Assembly (NCBI GenBank): GCA_026874595.1
Contig: CM049310.1
Span: forward strand, 90,901,556-90,965,555
Direction: 5' to 3'
DNA length: 64,000 bases
DNA from: Sipunculus nudus
Taxonomy: Eukaryota > Annelida > Sipuncula > Golfingiida > Sipunculidae
The position numbers were made by a program, and so were the translations under genes. The notes under the pieces are model-generated. The model was given only the letters and a program-made list of their open reading frames with translations. It was not told the DNA's origin and did no database searches. Below are positions 11,634-22,313 of this stretch, piece by piece. The stretch's first letter is position 1. Each line of letters begins with the position of its first letter.

Positions 11634-13157
11634 TTAAGATATTGTCATGATTGTTCTGAAGATTGGTTCCTGTAAGATTATTTGTGGTGTTAAATTTCTG
11701 ACCTGCTGACTTCCAGTATTGCCACAGGGCTGCCATTTTGAAGCCCTAATCCAGGACCTTTACAGAACTCAGTGTACTCAGCTGCCGTTTTATTTTAAAG
11801 TAAAATTTTCATCTCTCCCTAGTGTCTATCTTAGAGTTGTGTTATACCTTAAAGCTGTGGAATTGTTTGTCAAAAGATTTTTGCTTTGTGTCTTGCCAAT
11901 ATTAACTTTCTGGCTGATCAAAATGTTACACAGTCCACTGACAGTCACAATCTCCCTTTAGGCAAGGTCATAAAGAGATTGGTATTACATTAACAGTTAA
12001 CTGTTTGAAAATGATGATAGGGCAAGCAAATTCTTTTCCTTAATGCTAGAATGTTATCTATTCTTCAGTGAGCTATTTTCTTTCTTGGAGAAATTCAAGA
12101 CTTTAGATATTGTCATGATTGTTCTGAAGATTGGTTCACATAAGATTATTTGTGGTGGTAAATTTCTGACCTGCTGACTTCCAGTATTGCCACAGGGCTG
12201 CCATTTTGAAGCCCTAATCCAGGACCTTTACAGTACTCAGTGTACTCAGCTGCCGTTTTATTTTAAAATAAAATTTTCATATATTAATTTAGAATGATTC
12301 TTTTGGTTAAATGCAGGGTTTACATTTGTCTTGGAAATCTAGAAAAACCTGGAAAAAGAAAAAAGTGGAAGGTGAGAAAAATGTCTCAAAGCAGGACAAA
12401 AAGTCAGAAAACGTCTTTGGAACGACTTAAATAATTGTAGAACATGCATGAACACTTCAGGTACAAAATGGAGACATCCACAAATACATAGATCCCATAA
12501 TGTCAAAGTTGCTAATAGAATTCATACAGTATTTGTTTTGTTAGATTCATTGGTAAAGCTATGTATGAAGCATTCCATCATTTTAACTGAATTTCTCAGA
12601 TTGCCTGACATATGAAATCACAGTTAAAATCAGCAGATATTTTTCCATGATCAATAGCAAACACTCTGCCATTGTATTATTTTGCTCTGTGCATCAATAT
12701 TATGCAAATAGAATCGGGGGAAAATCAAATTGTCATTTTTAAGGACTTGAGGTAAATGCCATGGTAGTCACAGTGGCAGGTGTAACTCTATTCTTTTGTA
12801 CATAGAGATGTGTCAATATCAGTATAACAAACGCCTGGGGTACTAAACGGCTAGGATGAATTTCGTTATCTCTTCCTAGTGTCTACCTTAGAGTTGCGTG
12901 ATACAGTGAAGCTGTGGAATTGTTTGTCAAAAGATTTTTGCTTTGTGTCTTGCCAATATTAACTTTCTGGCTGATCAAAATGTTACACAGTCCACTGGCA
13001 GTCACAATCTCCCTTTAGGCAATGTCATAAAGAGCTTGGTATGACATTAACAGTTAACTGTTTGAAAATGATGATAGGGCAAGCAAATTCTTTTCCTTAA
13101 TGCTAGAATGTTATCTAATCTTCAGTGAGCTATTTTCTTTCTTGGAGAAATTCAATG
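11634..13157. repeat. Tandem duplication of ~470 bp, one copy carrying ~590 extra bases
   Basis: Copy 1 is 11634-12102. Copy 2 starts directly at 12103 and runs to about 12280, then resumes at about 12870 and ends near 13157. Long stretches match closely: the GTTCTGAAGATTGGTT..AGCTGCCGTTTTATTTTAAA block, and the TGTCAAAAGATTTTTGCTTT..GGCAAGCAAATTCTTTTCC block. The 12281-12869 piece in copy 2 is absent from copy 1, so it is either an insertion in copy 2 or a deletion in copy 1. No gene in either copy. Confidence 0.92.
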
Positions 13158-13629
13158 ATAATAGCTCTTTATAAAAAATCACTTGTTCATTAAATGTACA
13201 AATTTTAAAGAGAAATATAATCAACAAACTAATTTAACATTTGAACATGTTTGTCTCACATGCAAAAAACATGCAACACACTTTTGTGTTAATGTCTGCA
13301 ATCAGTGATATTTTGTAAAGCAAGTAAAAATTTATGTAGGGCGAGTGAAAGCTTGATGTTACATGCTCGACTGGGCAAGAACTTTCAGAAGTTAATGTCA
13401 AGTCTTGAAGAAAATAGATTGTGGAGGATCAAACAGTGTTAAGAAGACAGTACACAAAAACAACGTTGAATAATTTAATCTCCTGTAAACCCCTTGAAGG
13501 AAATGCAAATATTATTATAAAATTGTTCTTTTTCATTATTTTTCCATCTTCAGTTATGCTTTTGAAGTATGTCAGAACTGCAAATTCATTGTTTCTGTTA
13601 TAGGTGGCTGAGAATTTAGAGGCATCCTG

Positions 13630-13880
13630 TTTTACAATACAAGATATCTCTGTTTAAGAAGAATTTTTTATAAAATATTAGTTTACATAACAGAATCTGT
13701 GTTGAACAAAATTATTTCTTCTTTATGTATTACAATACCAGATCTGTTTGAGGAAATTTAATTGTTTTATCATGTATTACAACACAAGGTCTACAGTCCA
13801 TAAGGACATTTTATTCTTTTCTTGTGTATTTCAATACAAGATCTGTTCTAAATTAAATGCAATACTTTTATCATATATGT
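13630..13880. repeat. Degenerate ~50-bp tandem repeat
   Basis: The word TATTACAATACAAGATCTGT recurs, diverged, at about 13633, 13727, 13776 and 13827, each followed by a T-rich tail with TTTTATC/TTTTCT. Confidence 0.65.
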
Positions 13881-15086
13881 TAAAAGTTAAATAATATTTC
13901 CTTAATAAAATTTAAGGGAATTTTATGACTGCTACTGATATAACGAGGTTCTGAATCTGTCACAGGGCATTGCCCGCACAGATTGGCCCTTGAAGAGTCA
14001 GGACTTGGTAACAAACAATCAGGGTTTGGACCACCAGGCGATGATTAGCTATTGTAGAGAGCCAGGTAGCTGTCACAATCACACCATTGAGTAAAGGACA
14101 GCATCCTGTTGAGAAGGAAGAACTCCACTCTAACCTTTCCAGGAGGAAACCATCGGCCTGTCCTTTTGGTGGATTGACGTTAACAAACTAAGTAGTGTTG
14201 AGGCCCGAACAACCACGCTTGTATTGACGTAGAGGACAGGATCACCAAAGCTAATGCAGACACAAGAAGCCATCACGACGTTTGTTACATCTGTGGAAGT
14301 TCTAACCACCGATAAATTGTTCGTTCCACGTTTTTTATTCATGAGGATACAAACGAATTGGGGGATAATGCCGCCAGATGAAATAAAGAGAACCAGGGAA
14401 GTTAGCTGCTTCTTCCCAGTTCATTGGAGTGAACAGGGTCGTCCACGTCAGGGTGCCGTAAATAGAAGCAAAGACCTCCCATTGCCAGTTCAATTTGTGC
14501 TGTCTATTGGCCCTGACTGCTCAGATCAATGTGCCGGCTGCACTGCTCTGCACTTACTTCTTTGTCCCTTGTTTTTCCCGTCAGAATTTGCGTCACTACA
14601 TTAAAACAAAAACATCACAGGTATGGCCATTGTTAGCAAAGGCCCCTTTATCCAACTGAGATTGGGTAGTTTCAAAGTGGTTTTCAGTAAATGGCAAGTT
14701 GACCTTTCTGAAAGGACACTGGGTGTAGGTTTATTTATTTCTATTTATTTCCTAAAGTTTTATATATTTTTTATAAAGCATGGCCTAAGGGGTTCATAAA
14801 TGAATCAGTTTAAAGGCTGTACTGGTACAATTTTGCTTAATATAGATGTATTTTGAGTACACATCAGCTTGTTATCCATCAAATACATTTTGGTTTTAAA
14901 ACAAAAAATGCAGTTATCCATTTGTAACAAAGTAGCCGTGGAAACAGGAGTGGGTGGGCATTCTAATAAGACTAATCACATAAACTCTTCAATGATGCAG
15001 TATCTCAAAAAACTTTCTTTGGATCCAGCTCTTATTAACACGGCAGTCTCCTCTGCTGATGGAGTTTATTTGCATCCTTAGTTAAC
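13881..15086. other. Intergenic stretch, no gene identified
   Basis: 13940-14610 is less AT-rich than its surroundings and has overlapping short frames on both strands (14130-14342 minus, 14254-14604 plus), but no recognisable domain, start context or splice pattern. The rest is AT-rich. Confidence 0.4.
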
Positions 15087-16679
15087 TTTTTAGCGAACTG
15101 GTGCGGTGTTGTCCATCGTGCGTCGTCTGTACGTTAACCATAGCTATCTCAAAAACGGCAGGAGATAGCATCACCAAATTTTTTGCAAATAATCAGTCAT
15201 CCAATAAACTATATTGGATTTTGTTTATTTTTTTCTGACTGCATTTTCTTAGATTTTATAGGGAAAAAGCTAAAAAAAAGTTTTAAAAATCTTCTTCTCC
15301 GAAACTGTTCAGCCAAATTGTCCAATATTTCACAGAAATGATCCCTGGAACAATCTTTCTCAAGTTTGTTCGAATGATTCCAGTTCTGAGATTTTGGGCT
15401 GAGATACAGGAGGTTGAACTTTGTAAACTGTGCAAAAAAGCATATTAAAATTTAAATCTCAGAAACGGCTGTAGCTATCATCACCAAATTTTATGCCAAT
15501 GTTGGTCACATAGGTCATATCTGAATTTGAGGTGTTGGTGGCGCCACCTGCATTGGCCTTTTTTGTACAGGGTCATCAGTGCCTGTATCACAATGAGGGC
15601 TTCAAAAAACTTCTTCTCTGAAACCATATGGCCAAAATGTTTAATATTGCTCAGAAATGATCCTAGGGTAGTGCTTTCTTAAATTTGTTCAAATGGTCTC
15701 TTTTCAGTGACTTTTGGCTAAGTTATGGGAAGCTGAATTTAGTCATATGCCATAACAGCCCATTTTAGCTCAGTGGCTACAAAGATCTTCTTCTCCAAAA
15801 CCACTAAGCCAAATTCTTAAATCTCACACACTAATTATCCTCAGATGTTGATAATTCAAGTTTGTTCAAATGGTTTTGGTTCAGTGCTTTTTGGCTGAGT
15901 TACGGGAAGCTGAACCTAGCCAGTTTGCTGTATCATTCTATATGAGTTATAAACCTGCGAAACATTTTTCGACTGATGCCACTGAAGCCAGTTTGTTAAA
16001 TATTTTACAAGAATAATTCCTACAATAATTCTTATAATAATTGTCATTAATGGTTCCACATGAATGATTTTTGGCTGAATTATGGAGATTGAATTGAGTC
16101 ATTTTACCATAATATGTTAGCTGTTTGATGCTGTTACATCTAGCCTGGCATCAGTTTATCAGCATCTATTACATCATGCCACTAGACATTTAGATTTCAG
16201 GTTATCTTTGGTTAATATTGACAAGAAAGTTTTTTTAAAGCCTTTTAAAAGCTTTTAAAAAAATTAGATTTATGATTTAAGTTATTCATCATACCAGGCA
16301 ATGTTACAATCATGGTTATTCAGCTCTCAGTGGCTATATAAAGACAACTGTACGTGGATTATAAATTATTGGTATCCTTACGTAACTTAATTCAGGAATT
16401 TGCCATCAATGAGATATATCTGTATTTTAATTTTGCTTTCAGTATGCATCCGTAATAATTTTACATGTATTCCTGATTTCTTTTTTATAAAGAGTCAACT
16501 GAAAAGCATTTTGTATTGGGAAAATAAATTTCAAAGTTATTTCAAGTATGACCACTTTTGTGTTCAGATGGCAGCATTTGGTTTACCATTGGCAGATTGC
16601 CAGTGCCTTGATGTTGGCCATCAGCCAAGAAGATGTCAGCTCTATAAATAGTTTTGGCACAGTGCCAGGATTGGAAGAA

Positions 16680-16920
16680 GTGCAGCCAGGTATAGGTCAA
16701 GGGTTCACTCAGTGCATTCTATTTATAGCTTTGGCAGACTGCTCACTGCATCATATTTGGCACCAAAGTTCAGCCTGAATCTATTTATAAGCTTTGGCAG
16801 ACTGGCAACTGTGTCAGATTATGCAACAGGTCAAGAGTTCACTCAGTGCAGCCAGGTACAGGTCAAAAGTTCACTCAGTCTAGCCAGGTGCAGGTCAAGA
16901 GTTCACTCAGTGTAGTAGCT
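16680..16920 (+). repeat. Short tandem repeats inside R1 copy a
   Basis: The unit GCCAGGTACAGGTCAAGAGT followed by TCACTCAGT recurs at about 16683, 16817 (partial), 16847 and 16881; the last two are spaced 34 bp. CTATTTATA..CTTTGGCAGACTG also repeats. A related word (GGTCACTCAGTACAACCAGG) occurs at 60296 in another R1 copy. Confidence 0.75.
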
Positions 16921-17009
16921 TGAGGCAGCAATTTGTCGCAGGTCACTCGGGGGGCAACTGCCTTACTCACCTAAGCCTTGTCAGCCCAGTGCTTCAAACT
17001 CTGGGGAAA

Positions 17010-17395
17010 TTTGATGTATTGGACTGATATTTTGACCTGACTATGCGTCTTTGATGGTATTCTCATTTACAAGACAGGTGGTGCCACGTACATTGATTTT
17101 TGCACAGTGTATGTGCCTGCTTATTTCTACAGAGGAATTTGATATATCAGCCTGAAATTGGGCATATTTATACATATGGAATAGGTTTGTCGTATACAAG
17201 AATGGTGTTGCCACCTACAATAATTTTTGCACAATGTGTGTCCCTGCTTATTTCTCAGGAAGGGTTGATATATCAGTCTGAAAATTGGCATATGTGTATA
17301 TCTCTGATAGCTTTGAAGTATACAAGACTGGTGGTGCCAGCTACAATCGTTTTTGTGTTGTGTGCACCCATGCCAGAATTTCAGCAGTGATGTTT
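17010..17395 (-). repeat. Three ~128-bp core monomers in R1, related to the R3 core
   Basis: The word TTGATATATCAGCCTGAAAT starts units at about 17010, 17140 and 17267. Each contains GGTG.TGCCAC(C/G)TACA followed by TTTTTGCACA.TGTGTG. The order of words is that of the R3 half-unit read on the opposite strand (GATAT, TGAAATTTTGC, ATACA, GGTGGCGCCACC, TTTGCACAGTGTCC). Confidence 0.75.
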
Positions 17396-17821
17396 GTGTA
17401 ACTGTTTCTTATTCAAAATGTTTAGTACTTGCATTGTTCATATACATGAAAAGTAATGGTCCAGCATTGAAGCGTTATAACTGGTGTATTTTCCAATGCA
17501 CAGGTTCGCATTAGGCCTGTAGGCCTTGTTGATTTTATGAATTTTACATTTGGTAATTTTGTAAAATTTCCCATGCTGTTAGATCAGCTAAAGTACATAC
17601 ATATTCCTCTCATTCCTGTTTGCCTTATTTTTTCCTATGGTACAACATGGTATCTAACAAATTGATCCTATTTAAGCTATTAAATTTTTTATATTTTGAT
17701 AAATGCCATGGGGTCATGAACCATAGTCTTGTAAGTAAATATATGAGATATATATGGAATGGTTGATGGAGTCAGAGTTTTGTCTGTCTTTAAGTCTAAT
17801 AATTGAACTTGCAATGATAAT

Positions 17822-18430
17822 GTTCAGATGTATGCTTCTGTACTTTGAAGAACCTTCTGATGATTTCTGTACTTTGAAGAACCTTCTGATGAATTGTGTA
17901 TTCTGAAGAACATATGTTTACTTGTGTACTTAGAAGAATTTTCTGTTGAGTTCTGTACTTTGGAGAACCTTCTGATGAATTGTGTATTCTGAAGAACATA
18001 TGTTTACTTGTGTACTTAGAAGAATTTTCTGTTGAGTTCTGTACTTTGGAGAACCTTCTGATGAATTGTGTATTCTGAAGAACATATGTTTACTTGTGTA
18101 CTTAGAAGAACCTTCTGATGATTTCTGTACTTTGAAGGACCTTCTGATGGATTGTGTATTCTGAAGAACATATGTTTACTTGTGTACTTAGAAGAATTTT
18201 CTGTTGAGTTCTGTACTTTGGAGAACCTTCTGATGAATTGTGTATTCTGAAGAACATATGTTTACTTGTGTACTTAGAAGAATTTTCTGTTGAGTTCTGT
18301 ACTTTGGAGAACCTTCTGATGAATTGTGTATTCTGAAGAACATATGTTTACTTGTGTACTTAGAAGAATTTTCTGTTGACTTTTGTACTTTGGAGAACCT
18401 TCTGTAGACTTCTATACATTGAAGGACCAT
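17822..18430. repeat. 86-bp satellite made of three ~29-bp subunits
   Basis: The landmark GTTGAGTTCTGTACTTTGG occurs at 17945, 18031, 18203 and 18289, with a variant at 18375: spacing exactly 86 bp or 172 bp. Within a unit, T(G/T)TACTTNGAAGAAC..TTCTG recurs three times at about 29 bp. The unit at about 18110 is a rearranged variant. About seven units in all. Minus-strand open frames across it are a by-product. Confidence 0.93.
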
Positions 18431-19070
18431 CTGTTGATTTATAAAATGAAGCCAGCCTCCAGTACACTACCGAGGCAGCAGAAATCTTGTGCTTCTAAAG
18501 AAGCTACTGATTTTCCTGCTGCCTGCTTTGACCGTTGATGATGCACTGAAACACCAGGTGGCCTGTCTGCTGAAAAAAACTGCTGATATGTCTAGCAGCC
18601 AACCAAATGCCAGTCACAAAACCATGTGTGGGGCCATTCTCTCTGAGCCTGTGCAAATGGTTGCTGGGGCAATGAGCTGTCACTCAAAACAAAATGAACA
18701 ACATTAGCTCCATGTATTCCTTGCTTGGCTGGTAAACCGTTTTGTCTTCCAGCACAGGGTCTCATCTGATTGGACCAAAATGCAGTGCTCCAAGTGGTGT
18801 AGAGATTCGGGATACGAGGTCATAACAAACAGTGCTTAAAATATAGGTAGTAGGCCTATAGGTTAAACGCTGTGTAAAGAGCGTAGCCTCTAGTGGTTAC
18901 CAAAGATGTAGGGCTCAGGAGTCCGACTTATGGTCTTATTAATTAAAAATCAATAGACCTACAGGAAGACCAGGCCCAGCTACTGATCAGATAAGCTAAC
19001 TTACGTGACTGTGAACCTAAATCTACCCAATATGACCTTCAAGTTAACAAGGTCACTACAAGGAGTGACA
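18431..19070. other. Spacer between arrays, no gene identified
   Basis: Includes a 72-codon + frame (18489-18707) without recognisable features. Confidence 0.4.
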
Positions 19071-19710
19071 GAGTCTGACAGTACTGTGGTGTAGTCTGAT
19101 AGTACTGTGGTGTAGTCTGACAGTGCTGTGGTGTAGTCTGACAGTACTGTGGTGTAGTCTGACAGTACTATGGTGTAGTCTGAGAGTACTGTGGTGTAGT
19201 CTGACAGTACTGTGGTGTAGTCTGACAGTAATGTGGTGTAGTCTGACATTACTGTGGTGTAGTCTGATAGTACTGTGGTGTAGTCTGACAGTACTGTGGT
19301 GTAGTCTGACAGTACTGTGGTGTAGTCTGACAGTACTGTGGTGTAGTCTGACTGTGCTGTGGTGTAGTCTGACAGTGCTGTGGTGTAGTCTGACAGTACT
19401 GTGGTGTAGTCTGACAGTATTGTGGTGTAGTCTGACAGTGCTGTGATGTAGTCTGACAGTACTTTGGTGTAGTCTGATAGTACTGTGGTGTAGTCTGACA
19501 GTGCTGTGGTGTAGTCTGACAGTGCTGTGGTGTAGTCTGATTGTACTGTGGTGTAGTCTGATAGTAGTACTGTGGTGTAGTCTGACAGTGCTGTGGTGTA
19601 GTCTGATAGTACTGTGGTGTAGTCTGATAGTACTGTGTAGTCTGATAGTACTGTGTAGTCTGATAGTACTGTGGTGTAGCCTTACTGTGCTGTGGTGTAG
19701 TCTGAAAGTT
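19071..19710. repeat. 21-bp minisatellite array 1 (about 30 units)
   Basis: Unit TGTGGTGTAGTCTGACAGTA plus C, with point variants and a few 3-8 bp indels (19565-19575, 19635-19665). Because 21 is divisible by 3, it yields long repetitive open frames on both strands; these are artefacts of the unit length, not genes. The + strand is rich in G and T and poor in C. Confidence 0.97.
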
Positions 19711-21245
19711 CATTTGACCCATGCGTCCATTGGTTGACCTCCATTTTATTTGCATATAAACATTATCTGACCTCTGACCCGCCTTGTGACTGTCTGACCG
19801 TTGTGAATCAAAGAGCAAAATATTTGTTTTTAACTTACCAAACAAATAATCTGCATTCATCAAACAGACTGTATGCACTTTAAATGTGCCAGTTTTTACC
19901 ATTTGATCCAAATCATAAGATAATAGCAGGTCTAATAGAGTGCCGAGATGTCAATATTTTACATCGTCAGAAATAATAAAGTCTGTCAAATTGCGGATTA
20001 CGGGTTTAGTCCGAAAATGCAGTGAAAAATAAAACTAAATAAATGGTTCTTTTGCCCTCTATCATGGAGTTTGGTCCATTTTTGTAAGGCATTTCGTCAT
20101 CATAAAACGATTATACCCAGTCATAGGCCGGACAGCTCGTGGTATAGTACTGAGATACGTATGCGACATTGAGGTCCCAGTCGCTTGTTAGCAAATAAAA
20201 ATGGGTTAAGGCATATGTAACGAATTGTATTTTGGAAGGTTGTCCATTATATTATACAAATATAAAAAAACATAGGCCATATGAATAGGCTAGGCCTGTT
20301 GGGTGAACTTGTCATGTTTTTGATAAAGTAGTGACACAGTGTTGTAGGGTTTAGCATCAATGTCAACCGCACACCTCGTTGTAAAGAGATCTTCTAAACT
20401 ACCGTTGACAGAATATTCCTTTACTTTTCAGATGAAAATGCAAACATTTTCAAAGAAATATGATAATAATGTGATATTCAGTAAATTTCATGCAAAGTAA
20501 ACATGTGTGTCTTAAGTTTTCAGCGGTTACCCATGATAATTTCTGAAGCTGTATATTTATAATAATATTTATAATAATTGTAATGAGGTCCATAGTATTA
20601 TCAATTGAGGCCTGCTACAAGGTTTAAGGAATTGACTTGCAATTTTATGTATTTATTTTGTTATGTCTTATTTATTTAATTATGTCTATATTGTATTCAT
20701 GGTGGTTTTCTAAGCTTTTTCTTATTCAATTATTCTTATTCTTTTCTAGTGAGAAAAATCTCTTTTTTTATAACGCCAATATTTGACAGAATTCTCGTAT
20801 TTTAAAATAATTCTGTATGTTAACTGTTTCTTTACTTTGTTGAAATTAAGGCCTTTTAGTTATCTTCTCCTGATTACTAAAATTCCTTTGAAAAGTAACT
20901 TATAGAAATTTACTTTGCAAAAAAAAAAAAAAACAAACAAAAAAAAAACAGGTGAACACAAAAGGATGGAACAGATAATTAAGGCAGTTAAAACAAAACC
21001 CATGAAACAAACTTTTGAAAACGATTTTTTCTCCTCAGTTTTGGCCCTTGATAGTCAATTTGGAAACTGATTAGCACATCCTGCTTATCAATTTCAAAAA
21101 GTAATTCAAGCCTTGTAATGCTATCAACTTTTGTCAGAAACTATGCCAAAAAACAGCTGATTTGGGGCTATTTAAATCCTCAAAATGAAAGGGCCCCTGG
21201 ACCCCACCCGCATTGAGTAAGATTTACAACTTTCAAATGTTGGCA
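19711..21245. other. Spacer between the two minisatellite arrays, no gene identified
   Basis: AT-rich. An A-rich run at 20921-20950 is followed by ACAGGTGAACACAAAAGGAT, which resembles the 3' tail of family R6. Nothing else recognised. Confidence 0.4.
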
Positions 21246-21922
21246 GGTCTGAGTGCTGTGGTGTGGTCAGACAGTGCTGTAGTGTGGTCTGACAGTGCTG
21301 TAGTGTGGTCTGACTGTGCTTTGGTGTAGTTTGACAGTACTGTGGTGTAGTATGACAGAGCTGTGGTGTAGTCTGACAGTGCTGTGGTGTAGTATGACAG
21401 TGCTGTGGTGTAGTCTGACAGTGCTGTGGTGTAGTTTGACAGTGCTGTGGTGAAGTCTGACAGTGCTGTGGTGTAGTTTGAGAGTACTGTGGTGAAGTCT
21501 GACAGTGCTGTGATGTGGTTTGACAGTACTGTGGTGTAGTATGACAGTGCTGTGGTGTAGTCTGACAGTGCTTTGGTGTAGTTTGACAGTGCTGTGTTGA
21601 AGTCTTAAATTTCTGTGTAGTCTGACAGTACTGTGGTGTAGCCTGACAGTACTGTTGTGTTCTGACAGTACTGTGGTGTAGTTTGACAGTGGTATGATGT
21701 AGTATGACCGAGCTGTGGTGTGGTCTGAAAATGCTGTGGTGTAGTCTGACATTGCTGGGGTGTTGTCTGACAGTGCTGTGGTGTAGTCTGACAGTGCTGT
21801 GGTGTAGTTTGACAGTGGTATGATGTAGTATGACCAAGCTGTGGTGTGGTCTGAAAATGCTGTGGTGTAGTCTGACATTGCTGTGGTGATGTCTGACAGT
21901 GCTGTGGTGTAGTCTGACAGTG
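21246..21922. repeat. 21-bp minisatellite array 2 (about 32 units)
   Basis: Same unit as array 1 but more diverged (frequent GTAGTTTGA and GTAGTATGA variants), with a segmental duplication of about 147 bp (roughly 21690-21750 and 21825-21880 carry the same GTATGATGTAGTATGACC pattern). It ends about 160 bp before GPSM2 exon 1. Confidence 0.96.
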
Positions 21923-22081
21923 TCTTTAACCTGCAGTACCAGGTCTATGGAGTGATGCTTTCTGCTTGATCAATAAGAGTAAGATCCGAGTCATTGTCTG
22001 AAGAGGAGTTTAATATCCACATGAGGAATATTGGATGTTGAGTGCTCGGCATCTGCTGTAAGAGTCCTTTTATTTTTGTAG

Positions 22082-22313
22082 GCAGCATGGCGATGGAAGG
22101 CACCTGCATGGAGTTAGCCTTGGAGGGTGAGAGGCTTTGTAAGGCCGGGGATTGTCGCACGGGTGTGCAGTTCTTTGAGGCAGCGGTTCAAGTCGGCACT
22201 GATGACCTTCATACTCTCAGCGCCATCTACAGTCAGATGGGAAATGCCTACTTCTACCTACAGGAGTACGCTAAAGCCCTAGAATACCATAAACATGACT
22301 TGAACCTAACCAG
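22082..22313 (+). CDS. GPSM2: GPSM2 exon 1 of the visible coding set: start codon, TPR1 and TPR2
   Basis: Acceptor is a T-rich run ending in TAG at 22079-22081; donor is CAG|GTAGGT after 22313. Residues 1-75 plus two bases of codon 76. The opening MELALEGERLCKAGDC is very close to vertebrate LGN and is followed by FFEAAVQVGT and SQMGNAYFYLQEYAKALEYH, which are TPR1 and most of TPR2. ATGs at 22087 and 22093 are both in frame. Because a good acceptor lies 5 bp before the first ATG, the transcript must have at least one further 5' exon. It may be outside the window or hidden in the repeat-rich upstream DNA. A 21-bp minisatellite ends about 160 bp upstream. Confidence 0.93.

Larger units (their letters stand above)
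15087..17530 (+). mobile_element. Family R1 Helitron2/Helentron-like element, full-length copy a
   Basis: 5' end TTTTTAGCGAAC.GGTGCGG, then a CGTCGTC-rich leader with ACGTTAACCATAGCTATCTC. 3' end: inner inverted repeat GCACAGGTTCGC at 17499-17510 (partner of GCGAACCTGTG at the 5' tip in the intact copy at 63498), then a short GGCCTGTAGGCC hairpin and CCTTGTT. The inverted repeat is at the very 5' tip but about 20 bp inside the 3' end, as described for asymmetric TIRs of Helitron2 elements. No Rep/helicase ORF, so non-autonomous. It contains degenerate ~180-bp repeats (CTTCTTCTCYGAAAC at 15293, 15610, 15788) and the two arrays listed separately. Confidence 0.7.

Noticed and set aside
13940-14610. 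Less AT-rich block considered as the missing 5' exon of GPSM2
   Set aside because: No convincing donor with an upstream start matching the LGN N-terminus could be found.
17822-18430. 86-bp repeats considered as exons of a repetitive protein
   Set aside because: 86 is not a multiple of 3, so the frame breaks every unit; no splice pattern.
19249-19911. 220-codon minus-strand ORF with QTTPQYC repeats, and its + strand counterparts
   Set aside because: It is a 21-bp minisatellite read in frame; all frames of both strands stay open because the unit is seven codons without stops.
21172-21878. 203-221 codon minus-strand ORFs with HHSTVRL or QTTPQHC repeats
   Set aside because: Same minisatellite artefact in array 2; no non-repetitive domain or start context.
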